NCBI GenBank assembly: GCA_015296065.1
Contig: DVDU01000236.1
Span: 1-60,592, forward strand
Reading direction: 5' to 3'
DNA from: Oscillatoriaceae cyanobacterium M33_DOE_052
GTDB lineage: Bacteria; Cyanobacteriota; Cyanobacteriia; Cyanobacteriales; Laspinemataceae
DNA: 60,592 bases
Of this stretch, positions 25,610-34,080 are shown piece after piece. The notes beneath the pieces are model-generated. The model did not search any database, was not told the origin of the DNA, and was given only the letters and a program-made list of their open reading frames with translations. A program made the position numbers and the translations under genes. Each line of letters opens with the position of its first letter. The stretch's first letter is position 1.

Positions 25610-25933
25610 ATGGATAACAATAATCTGATGAGGCAACTTTTACTCATCGGCATTGGCACTACCTCTCTGATGGCGGATAAACTCCGCGAGGTGACGGAGC
25701 AGTGGGTCAAAGATGGCAAACTAAATTCCGACCAGGCCAAAAATTTTGTGGACGATTTGATGCAGCAGGTGAAGTCAGAACAAGGTAACGTGGAGGCGCA
25801 CCTAGAAAGGCAGATCAGAAACATCATGCAGGACCTGGGGGTGCCCCGGCAAGCCGAAATGGATGAGCTGCGGGGACGCTTGGACCGCTTAGAGCGTCAG
25901 GTGAGAGATTTGGAAAACAAACTTTGGCGTTGA
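25610..25933 (+). CDS. Phasin-like coiled-coil protein
   Basis: 107 residues. The N-terminal helix (LLLIGIGTTSLMADKLREV, then WVKDGKLNSDQAKNFVDDLM) fits phasin-family proteins, which in other bacteria coat polyhydroxyalkanoate granules. The C-terminal segment (MDELRGRLDRLERQVRDLE) is a strong coiled coil. No PHA synthase is nearby and the role in cyanobacteria is unclear. Confidence 0.75.
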   Translation: MDNNNLMRQLLLIGIGTTSLMADKLREVTEQWVKDGKLNSDQAKNFVDDLMQQVKSEQGNVEAHLERQIRNIMQDLGVPRQAEMDELRGRLDRLERQVRDLENKLWR

Positions 25934-25998
25934 TGTCCAAAGTCCCTGGTCATTTGTCCCTGGTCAAAGGACAAAAGACCAGGGACTTGGGACAAATG
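25930..25998. repeat. Heptamer repeat array in inverted arrangement
   Basis: TTTGTCC/CTGGTCA units followed by their complements, so the array itself can fold into a hairpin between the phasin-like and FKBP genes. Confidence 0.75.
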
Positions 25999-26067
25999 AT
26001 AATTTGGGGTGGGGATTGGGCTAACATATTTTGGTTATCAGCTAAGCGCACTTAGGAGGACTGCATT

Positions 26068-26706
26068 TTGCGAGAAATTTTAATCAGCTTAGGGGTTATG
26101 TTGGTTTGCTGTCTGGTTTTGGTGTTCTCAGGACTGACAGACCGAGCCAGCAACGCCAGAGCGGCGGAAATTAATCCCCAACCAGGCGGAGCCGCAGTCA
26201 ATTCTCCGCTAGAGCAGCCACTTGCTCAAACTCCCAAGCTGCAGAAACTCATAGACAGCGCCCAAACTTACTCCCCCGGTAGTAGCTCCAATGCTGGAGC
26301 GGAACCGGCAACCCTCATTGCTAGTGCAGAAAGTAACAACATGGATTCACAAAACGCCGACAAAGCGATCGCTACCCCCTCGGGATTGAAGTATGTAGAT
26401 TTAGAGTTAGGTACTGGTGCTTCTCCCCAGAAGGGCCAGACGGTTGTGGTTCACTACACCGGCACTCTGGAGGATGGCACCAAGTTTGACAGCTCACGCG
26501 ATCGGGGTCAGCCCTTCTCCTTCAAAATCGGTATCGGTCAAGTCATCAAAGGCTGGGATGAAGGCGTCGGCACCATGAAAGTTGGTGGTCGTCGCCAACT
26601 GATTATCCCCTCCGAATTAGGTTATGGTTCTCGGGGTGCTGGCGGTGTCATCCCTCCCAATTCCACCTTGATTTTTGACGTAGAATTAATCAGAATTGGC
26701 GGCTAA
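26068..26706 (+). CDS. FKBP-type peptidyl-prolyl cis-trans isomerase, exported
   Basis: 212 residues from a TTG with strong AGGAGGA upstream. A hydrophobic signal segment (residues about 5-23) indicates export or membrane anchoring, then a low-complexity linker, then one FKBP domain at about 103-211: GQTVVVHYTGTLEDGTKFDS, PFSFKIGIGQVIKGWDEGV, IPSELGYGSRGAGGVIPPN. Catalyses proline isomerisation during folding, probably in the periplasm or thylakoid lumen. Its 3' end overlaps the convergent COQ4-like gene by 21 bases. Confidence 0.92.
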   Translation: MREILISLGVMLVCCLVLVFSGLTDRASNARAAEINPQPGGAAVNSPLEQPLAQTPKLQKLIDSAQTYSPGSSSNAGAEPATLIASAESNNMDSQNADKAIATPSGLKYVDLELGTGASPQKGQTVVVHYTGTLEDGTKFDSSRDRGQPFSFKIGIGQVIKGWDEGVGTMKVGGRRQLIIPSELGYGSRGAGGVIPPNSTLIFDVELIRIGG

Positions 26707-27240
26707 CACTGATTGATTTTTCCAGGGCAGGTTTGTTACTTGCCCTTTTTCTATTAAAATAGCCGATATTTCTTCCAAGTTAATTTTCAGGATATGGCGG
26801 ATTTCTCCCACCAGTTTATCTTCATAAACATGAAAATTTATAGCATTTAAATTTTTATATTTAAACTTTCTCCCCAAATCAACCCCCAAATCAAATTCTT
26901 TCATATGCGATTGGTGAAATTTATATATTTTGGGGTAAAACCAGCCAGAAATTAATTTAAAAACTTGCAGATGCAGCCAATTAGTTTTGATATCGTTACC
27001 CATCGTAAACCCGATGATAAAGGCTTCGGCTTCTATGGAAGTACCCAATCCTAAGATAATATGGAGGCAATCGTGATTATATAGGTCGATTTTCCCGGGT
27101 AAGGCCATAGGACTTTGGGGATTCTCTATCAATCTCACTACAAATGGAATCTCTGATGGCTTATTGCCGCCAAACTTCCGCAAAGCATCCTTAAGGCTCA
27201 GCCCGTCTGTATCAAATTTGAGGCGATATTGTTTGGTCAT
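26686..27240 (-). CDS. COQ4-like protein of unknown function
   Basis: 184 residues from the ATG at 27240 (an earlier start is 10 codons upstream). Residues about 55-75 read NHDCLHIILGLGTSIEAEAF, exactly fitting the HDxxH-x11-E metal-binding signature of COQ4 proteins of ubiquinone synthesis. Cyanobacteria make plastoquinone rather than ubiquinone, so the role may be lipid binding or quinone modification; this is inference. Codon use is more AT-rich than its neighbours. Tail-to-tail overlap with the FKBP gene. Confidence 0.7.
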   Translation of the reverse strand: MTKQYRLKFDTDGLSLKDALRKFGGNKPSEIPFVVRLIENPQSPMALPGKIDLYNHDCLHIILGLGTSIEAEAFIIGFTMGNDIKTNWLHLQVFKLISGWFYPKIYKFHQSHMKEFDLGVDLGRKFKYKNLNAINFHVYEDKLVGEIRHILKINLEEISAILIEKGQVTNLPWKNQSVLAANSD

Positions 27241-28024
27241 AAATGCACCTTGTTCAAGAAAAATTGCCAAAATTCCTCCCCACGCAGACCTGGGGGTAAT
27301 CTAGTCAATCGCTGTAATGCCCCCCAGTGCAACCGCTTGGGTAGGGTAAAATCAGATGGGAGGGAATTTATTGATATTCCCCGGGGTACGGATTTACATA
27401 TTTTTTGATGAATTCATCCCCCGTTATCTGCGAAAATTATGCCAAGAACATTTTTAGAACAACACCATAGATGTGGTGCTGGTAAACGTCAATTATTTTG
27501 GCATACAATTAGTTAAAAAAAATTGAAGAATTGGGAATTTGTCCGAGCAATTTAGGTGAATTTTTCGGAAAAAAGCTGGTTGAAAAATAGGGTGCATCTC
27601 ACTTGGGAGACTCCCAAACTCCGAGGCTTTGGTTCTTCGGCTTCGCTCAGAAGGGACTCTTGGATGAGGGCACATTTGCCTAACTGAGATGCACCCGAAA
27701 AATAGCTGTATCTCCCTATTTTCGGAGATAAAAAGCAAGGGCACGGCAATGCCGGTCCCTCACAATAATTGGATTAAGTCTAACAACTCGCGGTAATAAA
27801 TCGCGATTTTTGCCTATTTTTTAGCAAAAATAACTAATGACAAATCAGGAAAATTTTGCAGCAGCTTCGATTTCTCTCATGTCCCTTTGCCACCGCTTTA
27901 AGTAACCGCTTTTCGGCTGACATATGATGGCAGCAGTTTAACAGCCATTGGGCTCAGTCTGTGGTGGGATTTGACAAACGGGCAAACTCGTACTTTCCGT
28001 TTCTTCGTCTAATTTCAGATATCG
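27241..28024. other. Intergenic stretch with a MITE-like element and repeat remnants
   Basis: No gene is supported over about 780 bases. It holds the 107-bp element at 27590-27696, a lone GGGCACGGC arm near 27740 and AT-rich sequence. Confidence 0.7.
27590..27696. mobile_element. MITE-like element with target-site duplication
   Basis: Terminal inverted repeats GGGTGCATCTCA (perfect over 12 bases, 16 of 18 overall) bound about 107 bp. The element is flanked on both sides by GAAAAATA(G), an 8-9 bp direct repeat that reads as a target-site duplication. It is too short to encode a transposase, so it would be mobilised in trans. Confidence 0.75.
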
Positions 28025-29632
28025 TTAATTCAAATAACAATGAGACAAGCGAGATAACTGGCCCTCATTTTCAATTTGGCGCACAGCGGTGAGAGCGGAA
28101 TAACTCACACCAGCAGTACCCTCTCCGGGATGAGTAGAGTCACCCACCAACCACAAACGGGGTATAGGAGTGCGAGTGGCAAAACCAAAAGGCCCAAACG
28201 TAGAAATCCGCTGCCCCACACCGCCGACAATACCTCGATCGCGTCCCGTATAGCGAGCAAAAGTGCGCGGCGTTCCCGCCTCACAATGAACAATATTTTC
28301 TGGACTCAAATCGAAATACATTCCCAACCGCCGCACCGCCTCCGCCGTGTAACGTTCTTTCAACTCATCATAATCATCACAATCAGTCCAAAGCGCCACA
28401 TCCGTAAACGAAGAAGCCGTAATCGTCGCCATTTCCTCCGTAGCTCTCCCGTCCCCCGGATGACTTACCGACACAAACAAAGAATTATTTTCTCCCACTG
28501 GTCCATCCCAGTCATAGAGAAATTGCAAATGCGGCGGACAATTATCAGGGATAGCATCTTGTCGCACCCCCAAATAAACCACAAAAGCCCCAGAAGGAGA
28601 AACCAATTTCTCCACCCGTCGCCGATAAGAAAGAAACCGGTTTCGGTTGAGAAACCGATTTTCTAAGTCCTGGGGCTCTTTGCCAGCAAAGACTCTCCCT
28701 AAGAAACCCGGTTTCTGGGCACCATCCACCATCTTCACCAAATTTTGCACCGTGACATTAGCCACAATATGGTCAGCACTATCTAGGAAAATTTCCCCAG
28801 TTTTCTGGTTGAGAACCGTTACAGAAATGTCATTGCCTACGTGAATTGCTTTCACCGTGTGCTGCATCAACAGCTCGCCGCCGTGCTTTTCCAGCGCCTC
28901 CACCAGCCTATCTGATAACACCTGCATACTCCCTTGCAAGTGAAACAACCCCAGTGGCGCTTGAGAAACACCCAAAGCCGTAGCCGCATAAAGGAGCGCC
29001 GTCTCATCCGCTCCCACCTGAGAATATAACTTAAGCTGTAAATCCAGAAAAGTTTTTAACCGTTTATCCCCCCCGACACCGCACAGACGCAACGCATCCC
29101 CCACCGTCATCAGAGTAAAAGGCACTGTCACCAAAGTATCGGGACGTATAGCTTTAATCAGCTCCGTCACATCCCAGAGATTCCTCGGCGGTAGCACCGG
29201 GTCCCGACTTTGAAACCGCCAGCTCGCCTGAAACAGAGTAGAGAGCAACTGCCAAAAACTGTCGCTCCCGGGAAACTGCTTTTGCCTTTCAGCTCGCCAC
29301 TTGTCTGGGTCGCGCCAAACATTGATCGGTTCCGTTTCCCCCGGCAAAAACACCGCACAAGCAGGGTCACAGTAGCGCGCTTCCGGTACTTCCACTCCTA
29401 ATTCAGAGAAAATCCGATGATGGATGCCTCCCGGTTCCAAACCCGCCACCTGAGTTGCCCCCACATCAAAAGTAAAGCCACGCCGCCGGAAAGTGGAGGC
29501 GCATCCCCCAGGGACGATGCTGCTGTCAAACACCCGGACTTGGTAGCCTCGTTTGGCTAACAGCGCTCCCGCCGTCAGTCCGCCAATCCCCGCGCCAATT
29601 ACAATCGCCCTTTGTCCCTTGTCCAATGTCAT
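28025..29632 (-). CDS. crtD: Carotenoid C-3',4' desaturase CrtD
   Basis: FAD-dependent desaturase of myxol-type carotenoid glycoside synthesis. About 535 residues. FAD/NAD-binding motif IVIGAGIGGLTAGALLAKRG near residue 10, then PGGCAST, FDVGATQVAGLEPGG, and the C-terminal FAD contact LWLVGDSTHPGEGTAGV. The choice of CrtD over CrtH/CrtO rests on remembered family sequence (ATQVAGLEPGGIHH). ATG 29632 is preferred because AAGGA lies just upstream; start and first codons are heptamer-repeat sequence. Bases 28629-28722 (about 30 residues) are an AGAAACCSGGTTTCT-type repeat inserted in frame. Confidence 0.85.
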   Translation of the reverse strand: MTLDKGQRAIVIGAGIGGLTAGALLAKRGYQVRVFDSSIVPGGCASTFRRRGFTFDVGATQVAGLEPGGIHHRIFSELGVEVPEARYCDPACAVFLPGETEPINVWRDPDKWRAERQKQFPGSDSFWQLLSTLFQASWRFQSRDPVLPPRNLWDVTELIKAIRPDTLVTVPFTLMTVGDALRLCGVGGDKRLKTFLDLQLKLYSQVGADETALLYAATALGVSQAPLGLFHLQGSMQVLSDRLVEALEKHGGELLMQHTVKAIHVGNDISVTVLNQKTGEIFLDSADHIVANVTVQNLVKMVDGAQKPGFLGRVFAGKEPQDLENRFLNRNRFLSYRRRVEKLVSPSGAFVVYLGVRQDAIPDNCPPHLQFLYDWDGPVGENNSLFVSVSHPGDGRATEEMATITASSFTDVALWTDCDDYDELKERYTAEAVRRLGMYFDLSPENIVHCEAGTPRTFARYTGRDRGIVGGVGQRISTFGPFGFATRTPIPRLWLVGDSTHPGEGTAGVSYSALTAVRQIENEGQLSRLSHCYLN

Positions 29633-29765
29633 TTGTCCTTTGTCACTTGTCACTTGTCGCTTGTCCGAAGGTCATTTGGAGGAGAAACTCGGATTGGGAC
29701 GGGGCAAAGAACCCCGCTTTCTGGGGAGCCAATCACCTGACGACCAATGACCAAGGACAAAATAC
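29611..29765. repeat. Heptamer repeats between crtD and the M16 protease
   Basis: TTTGTCC/CTTGTCA units at 29611-29680 and GACCAATGACCAAGGACAAA at 29738-29765, on both sides of the divergent promoter gap. Confidence 0.8.
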
Positions 29766-29803
29766 TAAGATAGATAAAGAAATTCTAAATCAGCCAGCCT
29801 TTT

Positions 29804-31108
29804 ATGACTTCTACGCTCCTCCCCACCCTTTCCATTCCCCGCCTGAATTTCCCCACAATTCGCCAGTTAGCCAATGGTTTGACGATCGTGGCGGAACAGA
29901 TGCCAGTAGAAGCCGTGAATTTGAGTCTGTGGATTGATGTGGGCTCCGCCGTGGAAACCGACCACATCAACGGTATGGCTCACTTTCTCGAGCATATGGT
30001 ATTTAAAGGAACAGAAAAACAGCTCGCGGGAGAATTTGAGCGCCAAATCGAGGAGCGTGGCGCCGTCACCAATGCCGCCACCAGTCAGGATTACACCCAC
30101 TATTACATCACCACCGCCCCCAAAGATTTTGCCGATTTGGCGCCCCTGCAAATCGATGTGGTACTTAACCCCAGTATTCCCGATGACGCTTTCGAGCGGG
30201 AACGGTTGGTGGTGTTAGAAGAAATTCGGCGCTCTGAAGATAACCCCCGCCGCCGCACCTATCAAAAGTCGGTAGAAATGGCCTTTGAAGTCCTCCCCTA
30301 CCGCCGCCCCATTCTCGGTCCGGCGACAGTGGTGGAAAATCTGACCCCCCAGCAGATGCGAGATTTTCACGCGCAATGGTATCAACCATCGTCAATTACC
30401 GCCGTGGCGGTGGGGAATTTGCCTGTAGAGGAGTTAATTGATATTGTCGCCGATGGCTTTTCCCGGGAAAATCATCTGGGGCTACAGTCCAAGTCCGCAC
30501 CTAAAGAAAGCGTTGCCTCAGCTTTGGGCAACGAATCTGCTTTCACGGAAATTGTCCGCCACGAGTTGGTAGATGAGAGCCTGCAGCAAGCCCGGTTAGT
30601 GATGGTGTGGCGAGTACCAGGATTATTGGATATAGATGAAACCTATGCTTTGGACGTGTTGAGTGCGATTTTGGGTCGGGGTCGCACTTCTCGCCTGGTG
30701 CAGGATTTGCGGGAAACTCAGGGGCTGGTTTCCAGCATCTCTGCTAGTAATATGACTTATCGCCAGCAAGGGACTTTTTATATTTCTGCGACTCTCCCAC
30801 CGGAAAATATCGATCGGGTGGAGGCGATCGTCCGCGAACACATCCGCAGTTTTCATCAGTGTTCTGTCACCGAAGCAGAAATCGCCCGCGTGCGGACGCA
30901 AGTAGCCAATCGGTTTATTTTTGGCAACGAAACCCCAAGCGATCGCGCCAACCTCTACGGCTACTATCAATCCATGCTCACAGACTTAGCCCCCGCATTG
31001 AACTATCCCGATCGTATTCAAGCCATCCACGCCAAAGATATCCAGCTCGCCGCCCAAAAATATCTCCCCGATAACGCTTACGGCGTCGTCATCGTCCGCC
31101 CCAAATAA
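29804..31108 (+). CDS. M16 family zinc peptidase
   Basis: 434 residues. The inverted zinc motif HFLEH (HxxEH) lies at about 62-66 (MAHFLEHMVFKGT), with the third ligand glutamate in ERLVVLEEIRRSED about 75 residues on. The second lobe has the RxxxY-type NLYGYYQSM. M16B proteins resemble mitochondrial processing peptidase and usually work as pairs; in cyanobacteria a second inactive subunit gene often follows, but none does here. Likely degrades or processes peptides. Confidence 0.92.
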   Translation: MTSTLLPTLSIPRLNFPTIRQLANGLTIVAEQMPVEAVNLSLWIDVGSAVETDHINGMAHFLEHMVFKGTEKQLAGEFERQIEERGAVTNAATSQDYTHYYITTAPKDFADLAPLQIDVVLNPSIPDDAFERERLVVLEEIRRSEDNPRRRTYQKSVEMAFEVLPYRRPILGPATVVENLTPQQMRDFHAQWYQPSSITAVAVGNLPVEELIDIVADGFSRENHLGLQSKSAPKESVASALGNESAFTEIVRHELVDESLQQARLVMVWRVPGLLDIDETYALDVLSAILGRGRTSRLVQDLRETQGLVSSISASNMTYRQQGTFYISATLPPENIDRVEAIVREHIRSFHQCSVTEAEIARVRTQVANRFIFGNETPSDRANLYGYYQSMLTDLAPALNYPDRIQAIHAKDIQLAAQKYLPDNAYGVVIVRPK

Positions 31109-31133
31109 AAAACCGGGTGACGGGGGAAACCAG

Positions 31134-31175
31134 TTGCCATTTCACCAAACCACTGTTATACTACAAATGTAGTAT
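31134..31175 (+). promoter_or_regulatory. RlaP operon promoter with palindromic operator
   Basis: TTGCCA (31134-31139), 17-base spacer, TATACT (31157-31162). The perfect palindrome ATACTACA-AA-TGTAGTAT (31158-31175) covers the -10 box. A repressor bound here would block transcription. The same 8-base arms occur in the tRNA-cluster promoter at 16241-16259. Confidence 0.7.
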
Positions 31176-31189
31176 GCAGGAGGGGCATT

Positions 31190-32113
31190 GTGAGCAACCA
31201 ACCACCTTTTCAAGCCAACCTGATACTGCCTCCCGGCACCCAGGTAGTCACCCGAGTTGCCATTCCCGGCGGCAAAAACACTGCTGGCACCATTCAAGGT
31301 GCCGTCGGTATCATTGTGGAAGCACCCATCGACAACACCCACGCCTATCGCGTGCGGTTTCCCGACGGCGGCGAAGCCTCCCTGCGACGCTCAGAAATCA
31401 GCATCCGCAAACAGTGGCAACAACCGGAAACCAATCCCCTTGAAGAATACAACCTCTATAACTACATCATCTACCGCTGCATCGTCGGTTCTCGGGCTTT
31501 CGGTTTAGACGACAACAATTCCGACACCGACAGGCGAGGTATCTACCTACCTCCCGCACAGATGCACTGGTCAATTTTTGGCGTGCCCGAGCAACTAGAG
31601 AGCCAACAAACCGAAGAATGCTACTGGGAAATCCAAAAATTTCTCACCCTCGCCCTCAAAGCCAACCCAAATGTTTTGGAATGCCTATACAGTCCCCTGA
31701 TTGAAACCACCAGTCCCCTAGCCGAAGAACTCCTAGGCATCAGGCAGATATTTCTCTCCCAGTTAGTCTTCCAAACCTATAACGGTTACGTCATGTCTCA
31801 GTTTAAAAAACTAGAGCAAGACATTCGCACCAGAGGTAACATTAAATATAAGCACGCCATGCACCTGATTCGCCTGCTCATCTCTGGTATCACCATCCTG
31901 AAACAGGGATTTGTCCCGGTGCAAGTAGAAAATCACCGAGAGCAGCTTTTAGCCATCAAACACGGGGAAATGCTTTGGGAAGATATCAATAACTGGCGGT
32001 TGAGTCTGCATCGAGACTTTGACCGCGCTGTAACACAAACCAAGTTGCCAGAACGCCCAGATTATCAAACCGCCAACGCTTTTTTAATCAAAGCCAGACA
32101 GCAAATGGTTTGA
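31190..32113 (+). CDS. RlaP-type nucleotidyltransferase with an N-terminal SH3-like domain
   Basis: 307 residues from GTG with AGGAGGGG upstream. Residues about 1-70 form a small beta-rich domain (PPGTQVVTRVAIPGG... AYRVRFPDGGEASL). The catalytic part is a minimal polymerase-beta-type nucleotidyltransferase: CIVGSRAFGLDDNNSDTDRR at about 98-117, the GS...DxD motif, followed by a helical domain (HAMHLIRLLISGI). This is the PF10127 (RlaP) family, predicted from genome context to act in RNA repair. The next gene is a second member. Confidence 0.82.
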   Translation: MSNQPPFQANLILPPGTQVVTRVAIPGGKNTAGTIQGAVGIIVEAPIDNTHAYRVRFPDGGEASLRRSEISIRKQWQQPETNPLEEYNLYNYIIYRCIVGSRAFGLDDNNSDTDRRGIYLPPAQMHWSIFGVPEQLESQQTEECYWEIQKFLTLALKANPNVLECLYSPLIETTSPLAEELLGIRQIFLSQLVFQTYNGYVMSQFKKLEQDIRTRGNIKYKHAMHLIRLLISGITILKQGFVPVQVENHREQLLAIKHGEMLWEDINNWRLSLHRDFDRAVTQTKLPERPDYQTANAFLIKARQQMV

Positions 32114-32172
32114 CTCTTGTCAAAGGACAAATGACCAATGACCAAGGACAAAGGACAAAGGACAAAGGACAA
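32114..32172. repeat. GGACAAA heptamer array at the start of the second RlaP gene
   Basis: Eight units of GGACAAA/TGACCAA. If an upstream start is used, the array is translated as a KGQMTNDQGQRTKD-like leader. Confidence 0.85.
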
Positions 32173-32931
32173 ATGACCAATGACAAACCATTCCCGGCAA
32201 TTCCCAATCATCCCTATCCCCTAGTGTTTGCCACCATCAGCGGCGCCCATTTGTACGGATTTCCCTCCCCAGACTCCGATTGCGATATCCGGGGAGTTCA
32301 CATTTTACCCCTACCAGAAGTAGTAGGATTAAACACCCTCCGGGAAACCGTGGAAATCTCGGCAACATCACCAGATGGTTGGCGAGTAGATTTAGTGACC
32401 CACGACTTGAAAAAATTTGCTTTAATGCTGCTGAAAAAAAATGGCTATGTTTTAGAGCAACTATATTCTCCCCTGGTGATCCACACCAGTCCAGCCCATA
32501 GCGAGTTAAAGGAAATTGCCCAAACCTGCATCACCAGACATCATTCTTACCATTATCTGGGTTTTGCCCAAACTCAGTGGCAGCTTTTTGCCAAAGAAAC
32601 CCCGCGCCGAGTCAAACCGCTGCTCTATATTTTCCGAGTTTTAATGACGGGAATATATTTGATGCGCACTGGACAAATCGAGTCCAATATTGTAAAATTA
32701 AACCTAGATTTTAATTTGCCTTATTTACCAGATTTAATCTCCCGTAAACAGGCAGGGCATGAGCAAGCAGTTATTAGCGCCGAAAATGATTTATCATTTT
32801 ATGAGGGAGAATGGCAGCGCCTCTACCACGAATTAAAAGCGGCGAGTGCATCTAGTCAATTACCGGATAGTCCTACGGGTAAAAGTGCCCTCCATGATTT
32901 GCTGGTGCGCGTGCGGCTGGGAAAAAATTAA
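32173..32931 (+). CDS. Second RlaP-type nucleotidyltransferase
   Basis: 252 residues from the ATG at 32173, preferred because AAAGGA lies just upstream; longer starts would translate the repeat. Catalytic motif ISGAHLYGFPSPDSDCDIRG at about 23-42 keeps G-x-x-x-x-G-x-x-x-x-D-S-D-x-D. It has a helical C-terminal domain (RRVKPLLYIFRVLMTGIYLM) like the first gene but lacks the SH3-like domain. The two proteins are diverged paralogues and may form a heterodimer or act at successive steps; this is inference. Confidence 0.82.
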   Translation: MTNDKPFPAIPNHPYPLVFATISGAHLYGFPSPDSDCDIRGVHILPLPEVVGLNTLRETVEISATSPDGWRVDLVTHDLKKFALMLLKKNGYVLEQLYSPLVIHTSPAHSELKEIAQTCITRHHSYHYLGFAQTQWQLFAKETPRRVKPLLYIFRVLMTGIYLMRTGQIESNIVKLNLDFNLPYLPDLISRKQAGHEQAVISAENDLSFYEGEWQRLYHELKAASASSQLPDSPTGKSALHDLLVRVRLGKN

Positions 32932-33041
32932 GGAATTGTCACTTATTACGGGCGATTCGCGAATCTTTCCTACCAAATGACAAACGACAACCGACAAATC
33001 ACCCATAAATTCAAGCTAATTTTCATAAGGAGGCCAAAAAT

Positions 33042-33773
33042 ATGGCTAAACTAAACCAGATTATTGCTGTAGAAAAAGGCATCAAAAGCAAATCTTATCA
33101 GGAAATAGCCGAGGCGCAGAAAACCCTGCAAAAGTCGGCGTTATTTGGTGGTATATCCCGCACCTATCGCCCGAAGGATGAGGAAGGGGAGCAATTGCCG
33201 CCGGAATCGAAAAAAGTGGAAGTGAAGGCGGAAGATGTGCTGCGCCAAATGCGGGATATTGTGACGAAGTTGCTGGATGTAACGGCCACTAAAGATTGGA
33301 CTAATTGCCGTGCCCGGGCGGACGTGGTTTTGGATGGACAGGTTTTGCTGTCCCAAGTACCGGTGACATACTTGCTGTTTTTAGAAAAACAGTTGGTGGA
33401 GGTGCAGGCATTTATCAAAAAATTGCCGGTGTTGGATGCGTCGGAAACTTGGAATTTTGACCCAACGGCTGACTGCTGGGCAACCGAACCGAGCCAGACG
33501 CTGAAGACTTTTAAAATGCCGCGCAACCACGTGAAGGCGGAGGCGACAGAACATCACCCCGCACAAGTGGAGGTGTATTATGAAGATGTGACGATCGGCT
33601 ATTGGCGCACGGTGAAGTTTTCCGGTGCCTTACCAGCACGTCGGGTGAATGAGCTGTTAGCACGATTGGAGAAATTGCAGCAAGCTGTGAAGTTCGCCCG
33701 CGAGGAGGCAAATAATACCGAAGCCGAGGAGCAGCGGCTGGGCGATCGCATCTTCCAATACCTCCTGGGGTAA
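33042..33773 (+). CDS. Conserved protein of unknown function in the RlaP operon
   Basis: 243 residues from an ATG with a strong AAGGAGG. It starts MAKLNQIIAVEKGIKSKSYQ, a conserved opening I associate with a bacterial and phage DUF family (DUF7873, from memory). Mixed alpha/beta, with a long helical C-terminus (RRVNELLARLEKLQQAVKFA). No catalytic motif or membrane segment is obvious. Co-orientation with the RlaP genes and a position just before two permuted tRNA-like RNAs make it a candidate third component. Confidence 0.75.
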   Translation: MAKLNQIIAVEKGIKSKSYQEIAEAQKTLQKSALFGGISRTYRPKDEEGEQLPPESKKVEVKAEDVLRQMRDIVTKLLDVTATKDWTNCRARADVVLDGQVLLSQVPVTYLLFLEKQLVEVQAFIKKLPVLDASETWNFDPTADCWATEPSQTLKTFKMPRNHVKAEATEHHPAQVEVYYEDVTIGYWRTVKFSGALPARRVNELLARLEKLQQAVKFAREEANNTEAEEQRLGDRIFQYLLG

Positions 33774-33836
33774 TTGTCATTAGTCATTTGTCCTTGGTCA
33801 TTTGTCCTTGGTCAAGGGACAAATGACAAATGACCA
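33774..33836. repeat. Heptamer array in inverted arrangement
   Basis: TTTGTCC/TTGGTCA units followed by complementary GGACAAA/TGACAAA units. It can fold as a hairpin at the 3' end of the RlaP operon. Confidence 0.8.
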
Positions 33837-33856
33837 AAAAAAATTTTTCTAAACCC

Positions 33857-33885
33857 TTGACAGTTGCGAAATATTCGATTACTCT
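33857..33885 (+). promoter_or_regulatory. Promoter for the permuted tRNA-like RNAs
   Basis: TTGACA (33857-33862), 17-base spacer, TACTCT (33880-33885). TATAAA at 33885-33890 is an alternative -10 box at a longer spacing. It gives the downstream RNAs their own start about 35 bases before the first tRNA half. Confidence 0.5.
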
Positions 33886-33925
33886 ATAAACAGAGTACAA
33901 GCTCAGCCTAAAAATTCAAATTAAA

Positions 33926-34009
33926 CCGTACTGATGTTAAAGTGCAGGTTCGAGTCCTGCCCCCGCCACTGTGGCGGGGTAGCCCAAGGGTAGAGGCGGC
34001 ATCCCGTAC
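33926..34009 (+). ncRNA. Circularly permuted tRNA-like RNA A
   Basis: The 3' half comes first: loop CCGTACT, anticodon stem GATGT, variable TAAAGT, T arm GCAGG-TTCGAGT-CCTGC, acceptor CCCCGCC, then A. After CTGT the 5' half follows: acceptor GGCGGGG (33973-33979, 7/7 pairs), TA, D arm GCC...GGC with GG, G26, anticodon stem GCATC (pairs 5/5 with GATGT, one G-U), then CCGTAC again. Invariant features (T8, A14, GG18-19, A15-U48, TTCGAGT) are present. The loop lacks U33. GCTCAGC (33901) and GCTGAGC (34037) could close an outer stem. The G-U pair shows the plus strand is transcribed. Confidence 0.75.
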
Positions 34010-34080
34010 AAATCAAACCTCAAATTATTACTCTAAGCTGAGCATTCACCGCTCCTCGTCTAGCAACTGTAGGGAAAAAA

